From CAZNQW01 sp964575225 (lineage in GTDB: Bacteria > Chloroflexota > Anaerolineae > JAAYZQ01): 16,337 nt of DNA. Shown here piece by piece: positions 8,542-14,880 of the stretch. Both the position numbers and the translations under genes were made by a program. The stretch spans positions 1 to 16,337 of the forward strand of contig CAZNQW010000069.1 of assembly GCA_964575225.1 (NCBI GenBank). The letters are read 5' to 3'. How positions within the stretch are numbered: position 1 is the first letter of the stretch; every line of letters begins with the position of its first letter. Under the pieces are notes generated by a model. The model had not been told where the DNA came from. It saw only the letters and a program-made list of their open reading frames with translations, and searched no databases.

Positions 8542-8657
8542 CGAGCCTCGGAGGGGGCGCGTGGCGCGGTTCTCTGCCTACGCCCAAACGAGGACGCTCC
8601 GAATTGCTCGTTTTTCTATCCCCTGTCCTCGTGTCCAGACAAGGAAATGGGGTCTGA

Positions 8658-9674
8658 TTACGCGTACTCGGTCATAGCAACGGGCCGCGCTTCCTGATAC
8701 GACCGGGTAGCCGCCAGGCCGATGGCCAGGGCTGCCCGGGCGCTGTGGGCATCGACGGCAGGCTCGCGGCCATCCATCACCCGCTCGCAAAAATCCACCG
8801 TCTGCGCCTGGTAGGCATTGCCAAAACGTTGGATAATGTAGGGCACCATGTCGTGCTGGATGCCTTGGCGGGTCAGGATCAGCAGCGGCGTCTGCTGATA
8901 GTACCCAACGTTCAGGCCGCCCTCGGTGCCCAAAATCTCGGTGCGGATATCGTATCCGTACAACGCATTGCGGCTGACCTCTACGTTGCCCAGGGCACCG
9001 CCATCAAAGAGCATGTTGACCACTGCATTGTCAATATCGCCCACAGTGTTGAGCTGGGGAAAGGCCAGCGTGCCCCCTTCGGTATAGACCCGCTTGACCT
9101 CGTCGGCCATCAACCAGCGCCCCAGATCAAAGTCGTGGATGGCCATATCCAGGATCAAGCCGCCACTGACGTCGGCCCGTGCATAGTTGAGATCGGGGCA
9201 AAAAGGGTCGCGGCCAATCGACTTGAAGGTCACCGGTTTGCCAATGACGCCCGCTTCGATCTGCTGCTTGGCCGCCAGATAGCCGCTGTCAAAGCGCCGC
9301 ATAAAACCGGCCTGGAACATGGCGCCCGTCTTGGCCAACGTGGCGATCATCTGATCGGTATCTTCCAGCGTCAGGGCGATGGGCTTTTCGCAAAAAATCG
9401 CCTTGCCCGCCTCCGCCGCATCGATCACCACCTGACGATGGGTGCCGGTGGGAGAGGTGATGAACACAGCCTGAATGGCCTTGTCGGCCAACAGCTCCCG
9501 GTAGTCGGTCGTCCAACCGCCGAAGCCCAATTCTTCAGTCAAGGTCTCGGCCCGCTCGGCAAGGACATCGGACATACACACCAGATCGACCTTGGAAAAC
9601 TGGGCCAGGTGTCGGGCATAGATCTGCCCCATCCGTCCCAAGCCAATCACGCCCACGGGTAGTTTTGTTGCCAT
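8658..9674 (-). CDS. Gfo/Idh/MocA-family dehydrogenase (inositol 2-dehydrogenase-like)
   Basis: NAD(P)-dependent oxidoreductase of 338 residues. The N-terminal Rossmann domain has VIGLGRMG (GxGxxG at 11-16) and the diagnostic Glu96-Lys97-Pro98. The C-terminal domain has GGLILDMAIHDFD, whose Asp176 and His180 match the catalytic pair of inositol dehydrogenases. The start at 9674 follows a modest AAGGGG site; upstream codons to 9929 overlap the epimerase gene and do not look like family sequence. The stop of the epimerase lies 23 bp upstream. Family members oxidise inositols, glucose or other sugars at a ring carbon; a Gfo/Idh enzyme of this type starts L-glucose catabolism in Paracoccus. The sequence supports a sugar or cyclitol dehydrogenase without fixing the substrate. 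The 127 bp before the next gene shows no clear terminator. Confidence 0.88.
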   Translation of the reverse strand: MATKLPVGVIGLGRMGQIYARHLAQFSKVDLVCMSDVLAERAETLTEELGFGGWTTDYRELLADKAIQAVFITSPTGTHRQVVIDAAEAGKAIFCEKPIALTLEDTDQMIATLAKTGAMFQAGFMRRFDSGYLAAKQQIEAGVIGKPVTFKSIGRDPFCPDLNYARADVSGGLILDMAIHDFDLGRWLMADEVKRVYTEGGTLAFPQLNTVGDIDNAVVNMLFDGGALGNVEVSRNALYGYDIRTEILGTEGGLNVGYYQQTPLLILTRQGIQHDMVPYIIQRFGNAYQAQTVDFCERVMDGREPAVDAHSARAALAIGLAATRSYQEARPVAMTEYA

Positions 9675-9697
9675 CGACGTATCCCCTTTTGCCTTTC

Positions 9698-10561
9698 CTA
9701 ACGACCGACCGCTGCCAGCCACTCGCGTGACTCGCGCAGGTAGATCTCTAGCCAATCCAAAGAATCGGGCCCCTTGATCGACGTAAAGGGATCGGGGCCC
9801 GGCGGTGTGCATTCCAGAACGATGGGGCCGCTGTAGCCGATATCCACCAGAGCCGCCATCTGGGCAGCGAAATCGGTATGGCCGCGGCCCACCGCCTGTC
9901 GGTTCGAGTCGGCCACATGATACAACCACAGGTGACCCCCAGCCACCCGCAACGCCTGGGCCGAGTTGGCCTCTTCGATGTTCATGTGATAAGCGTCCAT
10001 GAGGATGCCCACATTGTCAGGTCCCATAGCTGCCACATCCTCCACAAACTGCACTGCTTCGGCCGCTGTGTTGAGCAGGTGGGCTTCGTAACGATTGAGC
10101 ACCTCCATCACCAGCCGCAATCCCATCGGTTGGGCCCGCTGGGCGATCTGGCGTACAGCGTCGACAAACACGGCCCGCTCTTCCGTCAGGCTGCTGCCCG
10201 CCACCGGCCGAATCCGGCCCACCAACCCATGGCAGCAAACCAGGGGATGATCGAGGGCAGCGGCAAAGTCCAAGAGCCGCAGAAAATAGTCAACGGCCTG
10301 GGAGCGAATGGCAGGGTCTGGATGGGCCAGGTCGGCATCGGCCGGCGTGAGGGAAAAGATGGCCAGTCCCTGATCTTGAAGGATTTGGGCCGCCTCCTTC
10401 GGTTGGTAGCGCTCCAGGTCGCCCATGAGTTCTACACCATCAAAGCCAAGCGCCCGCAGACGCCGAGCGATCTCGGCCAGTGTCATGTCGCCAAAGGGCC
10501 AGGTACATGCTCCCAGCCGGTAGGCGGTCTCGCCAAGGTTGGAGGAAACAGGATTATCCAT
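9698..10561 (-). CDS. Sugar 3-epimerase / TIM-barrel isomerase (tagatose/psicose 3-epimerase family)
   Basis: Xylose-isomerase-like TIM barrel of 287 residues. The metal-binding set can be placed at Glu153 (EVLNRYE), Asp189 (DAYHMNIEE), His215 (YHVADSNR) and Glu250 (VLECTPPG). The last two intervals, 26 and 35 residues, match what I recall for D-psicose 3-epimerase. The EVLNRYE and HMNIEE motifs and Arg221 point to the D-tagatose/D-psicose/L-ribulose 3-epimerase group rather than to endonuclease IV. The start at 10561 is preferred over 10576 because a weak GCGAGG site precedes only the former. It would invert C3 of a ketose or keto acid, metal-dependently, in the cytoplasm. It is the first gene of the catabolic half, after the 381-bp spacer behind the transporter genes. 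Confidence 0.85.
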   Translation of the reverse strand: MDNPVSSNLGETAYRLGACTWPFGDMTLAEIARRLRALGFDGVELMGDLERYQPKEAAQILQDQGLAIFSLTPADADLAHPDPAIRSQAVDYFLRLLDFAAALDHPLVCCHGLVGRIRPVAGSSLTEERAVFVDAVRQIAQRAQPMGLRLVMEVLNRYEAHLLNTAAEAVQFVEDVAAMGPDNVGILMDAYHMNIEEANSAQALRVAGGHLWLYHVADSNRQAVGRGHTDFAAQMAALVDIGYSGPIVLECTPPGPDPFTSIKGPDSLDWLEIYLRESREWLAAVGR

Positions 10562-10942
10562 GGATATGCCTCGCATTTTGTTAGAGTAATCAACCCATCT
10601 GTATCACCGGCCTCCAACTGGAGGCCAGGACTCTGCACAACCGACAACGTCCCATCGCAGCTCAAGTTCGACAGCGCGGTGGGACGCTCAATCCCTACGT
10701 CGTGAGAATCTCTGATCGTAGGACGCACCTCGCTCCCTGGTGCGCGAGGAACTGCTGATCGGGGGGCCGTACCTGAGGTGAAAGAGTACAGGCACGTAGG
10801 ATCCCAGTGAGAGCCTCACACCTGGACACACGGCGATGGCAAGTTCCATCCCACCCGATCATCCTCTTGGACGATGAATCACGTCCTTAGCCGGTGCCAG
10901 TCCCAAAAAGACGTGACCACCCGGGTGTCGGACTTGACCTCG
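10562..10942. other. Non-coding spacer between transporter and catabolic genes
   Basis: About 380 bp with no recognisable coding sequence on either strand; frames reaching in from the neighbours give no family-like protein. I see a perfect dyad at 10609-10626 and two weaker inverted repeats (GTGAG/CTCAC at 10807-10819, CCTCGC/GCGAGG at 10728-10749). No convincing sigma-70 promoter or U-tract terminator was found by eye, so whether the catabolic genes have their own promoter is open. Confidence 0.6.
10609..10626. promoter_or_regulatory. Perfect 7-bp dyad, candidate operator
   Basis: GGCCTCC, a 4-nt AACT centre, then GGAGGCC. It lies 48 bp upstream of the epimerase start. It could be a repressor site or an mRNA hairpin in the leader of the catabolic genes; there is no T-run after it. 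Confidence 0.4.
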
Positions 10943-11704
10943 CTATTTCTCTCGCTCGCCGGTGATCAGGTCGGCGATGTCCTTCTCTGTCACCTCGTCC
11001 CTGGCGTAGCTGCCCACCAACTCACCACGCCGAATCACCACAAAGCGATCGGCCACTTGGTAGACGTGGCCCACGTTGTGCGTGATAAAGATGACCGAAA
11101 GGCCTTGTTCCTTGGCATTGAGGGTGTAGGTCAACACCTTGTGCGTTTCGCCTACCGATAGGGCCGAGGTGGGCTCATCGAGGATCAGCAGCCGGGCACC
11201 AAAGTGTCGGGCGCGCCCAATGGCAATGGACTGGCGCTCGCCGCCCGACAATTTGCCTACCTTTTCCCTGGGTGAGCGAATATGAATCCCGATGTCCTTG
11301 AGCGCCTCCCGCGCCTGCTCGTCCATCGTGGCCATATCCAGATATTCAATCGGCCCGAGCTTTTTGGTCACCTCGCGACCCAGGAAAAAGTTGCGAGTAA
11401 TGCTCATCAGCGGCACCAAAGCCAGGTCCTGATAGCACGTTTCAATGCCCAATGCCCGCGCCTCGCGCGGCGATGGGATCTGGACCAGGTTGCCATCCAT
11501 ATAGATCTTGCCGCTGGTCGGTGTGTAGACCCCCGTCAACACCTTGATCAATGTAGACTTGCCGGCGCCGTTATCGCCAAGCAACCCCACCACCTCCTGC
11601 TGATTCACCACAAAGTCTACATCGCTCAGGGCAGTGATGGTGCCAAAGCGCTTGACGATTTTCTCCATTTTGATAACAGGCGTGCGATCGCCATTATCCG
11701 CCAT
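10943..11704 (-). CDS. Sugar ABC transporter ATP-binding protein, single-domain (ribose/fructose class)
   Basis: Cytoplasmic ATPase energising the adjacent permeases; 253 residues, one nucleotide-binding domain, unlike the roughly 500-residue double-domain RbsA/XylG type. Motifs are Walker A GDNGAGKST (43-51), Q-loop Gln92, signature LSGGE (152-156), Walker B LLILDE (172-177) and H-loop His209 (ITH). It resembles the short ATPases of FrcA-type importers. The ATG at 11704 has a GGGGAGGG site about 9 nt upstream. The permease A stop at 11725 lies 20 bp before it. It is the only ATPase gene seen for two permeases, so a homodimer could serve a mixed permease pair. It is the last gene of the transporter half. 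Confidence 0.92.
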   Translation of the reverse strand: MADNGDRTPVIKMEKIVKRFGTITALSDVDFVVNQQEVVGLLGDNGAGKSTLIKVLTGVYTPTSGKIYMDGNLVQIPSPREARALGIETCYQDLALVPLMSITRNFFLGREVTKKLGPIEYLDMATMDEQAREALKDIGIHIRSPREKVGKLSGGERQSIAIGRARHFGARLLILDEPTSALSVGETHKVLTYTLNAKEQGLSVIFITHNVGHVYQVADRFVVIRRGELVGSYARDEVTEKDIADLITGEREK

Positions 11705-11724
11705 GTTCCCGATCCCTCCCCTGC

Positions 11725-12735
11725 TCAGGCTTTTTTACGAATCCAATCATTAAAAATGGCCGCAACCACAATCGTCACACCGACTACGGCCACAAAATTG
11801 TCCGCCGGAATAAAGGGCACATTCAGGAGAATGATGCCCGTGCGCAGCATGCTGATGATCAAAATGCCCAACAACGCGCCAACGACACTGCCCGATCCAC
11901 CGGTGAGCAACGTCCCGCCGACCACCGCAGCGGCGATGGCGTTGAGTTCCTCGCCCGCACCCGTGGCGATCTTGGCCGTTTTATACTGGCTGAAGAGCAT
12001 GATGCCGGCCAGGCCCGCCAATAGCCCGGAAAAGACAAAGGTAATGAGTTTCGTCCGTTTCACTTTGACGCCGGTGGCTCGGGCCGCGGCTGCCAGGCCA
12101 CCCACGGCGAAAATGTGGTTGCCCAATTGGGTACGCACCAACAGGAACTGAAATAGGGCCACCATCCCGAGTAGCCAAAAAAGCGACGTGCGAAAGTTGG
12201 CATTGGGGATGAGATCGGCCAGCCATTGAAGTCGCCCATTAAAAAAGTTATAGATCGGAAAATCGGCGATGGTCTGGAGCATAATGCCGCCCGAAAAGAC
12301 ATACAGCGCACCACGGTACACGTATTGTGTGCCCAGCGTTACGATAAACGAGGGGATACCGGTGGTGATCAAGATCACCCCATTCAGCAGGCCCAACAAC
12401 CCTCCCGCAGCCAGCGCCAAGAATACAGCCAGGACGGCATTGCCGCCGTTCATGGTAATGGCACCGTACACAAACGCGCAAATGGCCATGATCGCACCGA
12501 CCGAAAGATCAAACTCGCCGCAAATCATCAACAGCGTGACGCCAATGGTGAGAATCCCGGTCAGCGTAGCTGCGTTGACGATGCCTGAAATCGTGCGCAC
12601 CGTGAGAAAATTTCCATTGGGCACAAACAAGGTAAGAAGGACCACGACGAGAACCAAAGTGATCAAGGGACCAGCAATTGGCGACCCGAGAAATCGCCGG
12701 AAGCCAGGTTTGGGCGTTGCCGCCATCTGAGTCAC
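11725..12735 (-). CDS. Sugar ABC transporter permease A (RbsC-like)
   Basis: Integral membrane permease of the BPD_transp_2 family, 336 residues, with about 8-10 hydrophobic segments. Family landmarks include LLMICGEFDLSVGAIMA (the conserved GEFDLSVG), GIPSFIVTLGT, a cytoplasmic loop region (ARATGVKVKRTKLITFVFSGLLAGLAG) for ATPase contact, and VVGGTLLTGGSGSVVGALLG. The GTG start at 12735 is set by AGGAGG 9 nt upstream; the ATG three codons later would be 18 nt away. It lies between the binding-protein gene and the ATPase. It differs clearly from permease B, so the pair is not a recent duplicate. The transported substrate is presumably a mono- or oligosaccharide, not determinable here. Confidence 0.92.
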   Translation of the reverse strand: MTQMAATPKPGFRRFLGSPIAGPLITLVLVVVLLTLFVPNGNFLTVRTISGIVNAATLTGILTIGVTLLMICGEFDLSVGAIMAICAFVYGAITMNGGNAVLAVFLALAAGGLLGLLNGVILITTGIPSFIVTLGTQYVYRGALYVFSGGIMLQTIADFPIYNFFNGRLQWLADLIPNANFRTSLFWLLGMVALFQFLLVRTQLGNHIFAVGGLAAAARATGVKVKRTKLITFVFSGLLAGLAGIMLFSQYKTAKIATGAGEELNAIAAAVVGGTLLTGGSGSVVGALLGILIISMLRTGIILLNVPFIPADNFVAVVGVTIVVAAIFNDWIRKKA

Positions 12736-12744
12736 GATGTTGTA

Positions 12745-12750
12745 CCTCCT
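12745..12750 (-). promoter_or_regulatory. Ribosome binding site that decides a GTG start
   Basis: AGGAGG on the minus strand, 9 nt before GTG at 12735, and the only strong site near the permease A start. Confidence 0.7.
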
Positions 12751-12775
12751 GCTCCGTGTGCAACAGACAGGGGTC

Positions 12776-12807
12776 AGGTAGGGGCGGAGCAATGTCCGCC
12801 CCTACCT
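12776..12807. repeat. REP-like 13-bp hairpin between binding-protein and permease A genes
   Basis: Perfect inverted repeat: AGGTAGGGGCGGA (12776-12788), 6-nt loop, complement at 12795-12807. It begins 14 bp after the binding-protein stop and ends 25 bp before the permease A ribosome site. There is no T-run, so a full terminator is unlikely. The GTAGGGGCG...CGCCCCTAC style resembles dispersed intergenic hairpins common in cyanobacteria and Chloroflexota. The position parallels the malE-malF REP element, which stabilises upstream mRNA for the abundant binding protein; that function is inferred. Confidence 0.75.
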
Positions 12808-12821
12808 TGAGTGATTACCGT

Positions 12822-14777
12822 TTACCGATACTTGCCGGCCAGGGCCTCGACGACCTCGACATTGCTGCTGTCGACAAAGCCAGGACCGGTAGCCGTCACC
12901 GGCATAGCCGGGCTGATGTTGTAGCGAACCTTGAGCGCCAGCTTGGTCACCGCATCGTAGCCTTGCAGGAACGGCTGCTGGTCGATGCCGAACATGGTGA
13001 CGCCACTCTTGATGTTGGCGATGATCTCGGGGCTCAGGTCAAAGGTACCGTGCTTGACCTGATCAGCCGACAGACCTGCCTGGCTGACAAAGGCATAGAA
13101 GGGGTTGGCGCCATTGGGTCCCAAGGTCATAAAGACGTCTACGTCGGGATTGGCGGTGTAGTAGTCAGAGATAACCGTCTGAGACGAGGCCGGATCATCA
13201 CTGATGGCCAGCACTTCGGCCGGGATCCCCTTCTCGGTCAATGCATCGACAAAGCCGTTGCAGCGCCGGTCCAGGCCCGCGTGCCCAACCTGCTGGTTGA
13301 TGCACACACCCTTGGTGCCGCCATCGGCCACCAAGCGCATGCCGCCCAGATAGCCGCCCTGATACTCATCCTGGCCCAGGTAAGTCATATAGTCGATCTG
13401 ATCTACCACCGGGCCATTCCCCGCGTTGTAGCCCACCACGGGGATTCCAGCTTCGAGGGCCTTTTCGATCGGCGCGCGGAACAGATCGGCGTCGGTCACC
13501 GTGATCGCCAGGCCATCAGGCTTGGCGGCAACGGCCTGCTCGATCAACTGCGCTACCTTCTCCAGGTCGAATTTGTCGGGACCCAGGAGGGTATACTCCA
13601 CATTCATCTCCTGAGCAGCTTGCTTGATGCCGGCTTCGACGACACACCAGAACGAGTCCCAAGCGCACATGGCGTGCTGGACCAAGTAGGCGTTCACGGG
13701 GCGCGCCGGATCGGCCTCAAAGTCGACGTTCTCGGCCGTGATAAAGCCAGGACCGGTGGCCGTGACAGGCAACGCCGGCAGGATGCCATAGCGATTGACC
13801 ATGACAAGCATCTGGATGGCGCCGTAACCCTGCAGGAACGGCTGCTGGTCGATGCCGAACATGGTGACGCCATTCTTGATATTCTCGTTGATCTCGGGGC
13901 TCAGGTCAAAGGTACCGTGCTTGACCTGATCGGCCGACAGGCCTGCCTGAGAGAAGAAGGCATAGAAGGGGTTGGCGCCGTTGGGGCCCAAGGTCAGGAA
14001 CAGATCGGCGTCAGGGTTGGCGGTGTAATAGTCAGAGATGACCGTCTGCGACGAGGCCGGATCATCACTGATGGCCAGCACCTCGGCCGCAATGCCCATC
14101 TCGGTTAGCGCATCGACAAAACCGTTGCAGCGCTTGTCCAGGCCCGCGTGCCCAACCTGCTGGTTGATGCACACGCCCTTGGCGCCGCCATCGGCTGCCA
14201 TGCGCATACCGGCCTGATAACCACCCTGATACTCATCCTGGCCCAGGTAGGTCAGATAAGAGATGCCATCCACCACCGGTCCATTACCCGCGTTGTAGGC
14301 CACCACGGGGATCCCGGCGTCGAGGGCTTTTTGGATCGGTGCGCGGAACAGGTCGGCGTCGGTCACCGTAACCGCCAGGCCGTCGGGCTTGGCGGCAACG
14401 GCCTGCTCGATCAACTGCGCTACCTTCTCCAGGTCGAATTTGTCGGGGCCCAAGATGGTGACTTCGGCGCCCATGTTGGCGCCGGCCGTCTTCAGGCCAT
14501 CTTCCACTGTGCACCAGAACGAGTCCCAAGCGCACAAAGCGTGCTGAACGGCATACAGCTTGAGCGGCTTGGTCGCCGGATCTTCGGCCTCTGCGGGCTC
14601 TTCCTCTGCGGGCTCTGCGGTAGGCTCTGCAACCGGCTCTTCTTCCGCAGGAGCGGCTGTGGGTTCTGCCGGCGCGGCTGTGGGCTCGGCGGCTGGTTCA
14701 GCCGTCGCGCCGCAAGCGGCCAGCACCATGGTAAAGATGACCAGCAAGGCCAATAACGCTGAAATTCTTCTCGACAT
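12822..14777 (-). CDS. Sugar ABC transporter substrate-binding lipoprotein with two tandem binding domains
   Basis: Exported lipoprotein of 651 residues. The signal peptide MSRRISALLALLVIFTM is followed by lipobox LAAC (lipid-modified Cys22) and a disordered-looking Glu/Pro/Ala/Thr linker (about 25-68). Then come two complete Peripla_BP_4-type sugar-binding domains, residues 72-360 and 361-649. Usual family members have one such domain (roughly 330-400 residues in all). Each repeat has CAWDSFWC (Cys82/89 and Cys371/378), LGPDKFDLEKVAQLIEQAV, TDADLFRAPI, NAGNGPVVD, GVCINQQVGHAGLD plus RCNGF, DDPASSQTVISDYY and FGIDQQPFLQGY. Four cysteines per repeat may form two disulfides. Equivalent residues are offset by exactly 289 codons. 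The ATG at 14777 has AGGAGG 5 nt upstream. The genes on either side encode two different permeases. Binding residues appear intact in both halves, so both should bind ligand; they may have the same or slightly different specificity. Confidence 0.95.
   Translation of the reverse strand: MSRRISALLALLVIFTMVLAACGATAEPAAEPTAAPAEPTAAPAEEEPVAEPTAEPAEEEPAEAEDPATKPLKLYAVQHALCAWDSFWCTVEDGLKTAGANMGAEVTILGPDKFDLEKVAQLIEQAVAAKPDGLAVTVTDADLFRAPIQKALDAGIPVVAYNAGNGPVVDGISYLTYLGQDEYQGGYQAGMRMAADGGAKGVCINQQVGHAGLDKRCNGFVDALTEMGIAAEVLAISDDPASSQTVISDYYTANPDADLFLTLGPNGANPFYAFFSQAGLSADQVKHGTFDLSPEINENIKNGVTMFGIDQQPFLQGYGAIQMLVMVNRYGILPALPVTATGPGFITAENVDFEADPARPVNAYLVQHAMCAWDSFWCVVEAGIKQAAQEMNVEYTLLGPDKFDLEKVAQLIEQAVAAKPDGLAITVTDADLFRAPIEKALEAGIPVVGYNAGNGPVVDQIDYMTYLGQDEYQGGYLGGMRLVADGGTKGVCINQQVGHAGLDRRCNGFVDALTEKGIPAEVLAISDDPASSQTVISDYYTANPDVDVFMTLGPNGANPFYAFVSQAGLSADQVKHGTFDLSPEIIANIKSGVTMFGIDQQPFLQGYDAVTKLALKVRYNISPAMPVTATGPGFVDSSNVEVVEALAGKYR
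12831..13697 (-). repeat. Tandem duplication copy 2 (C-terminal binding domain)
   Basis: Second copy of an 867-bp in-frame unit in the binding-protein gene, codons 361-649. Long DNA stretches are shared with copy 1, for example the segments from 12965 and from 13832, always at an offset of 867 bp. By eye about 55 of roughly 280 aligned residues differ. Confidence 0.9.
13698..14564 (-). repeat. Tandem duplication copy 1 (N-terminal binding domain)
   Basis: First copy of the 867-bp unit, codons 72-360, directly joined to copy 2 by a short divergent segment (about residues 352-364). No insertion or deletion is needed to align the copies, so both are kept in frame and apparently under selection. 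Confidence 0.9.
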
Positions 14778-14860
14778 GTTCTCCTCCTAAGGGAATCCTT
14801 CTAATGAACTAGAGACTGCCTACAAAAAGCTGATTCTTCTTTCTTTTAGCGATCACCTCC

Positions 14861-14878
14861 CTATCTATCTATCTATCT
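14861..14878. repeat. Tetranucleotide microsatellite (CTAT)4.5
   Basis: Four and a half CTAT units (GATA on the transcribed minus strand), just after the permease B stop and 84 bp before the binding-protein start. It adjoins GGAGGTGATC on the minus strand (14851-14860), which exactly matches the anti-Shine-Dalgarno complement but has no well-placed start codon. Confidence 0.8.
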
Positions 14879-14880
14879 CG

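Noticed and set aside
8531..8657. AACGAG/CTCGTT inverted repeat with TTTTT in the gap before the first MDR gene
   Set aside because: The T-run follows the stem only on the non-transcribed strand, and the 6-bp stem with a 14-nt loop is weak.
12678..14108. 476-codon plus-strand open frame across the receptor gene
   Set aside because: Antisense to the clearly coding receptor; its internal repeats only mirror the receptor duplication, and it matches no protein family I recognise.
12831..14564. Long direct repeats as possible mobile element or CRISPR
   Set aside because: The repeats are exactly the two coding domains of one protein, in frame, without inverted ends or spacers.
14809..14856. 15-codon GTG-started mini-ORF before the receptor gene
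   Set aside because: The only GGAG directly abuts the GTG, so spacing is unusable; the peptide resembles nothing known.
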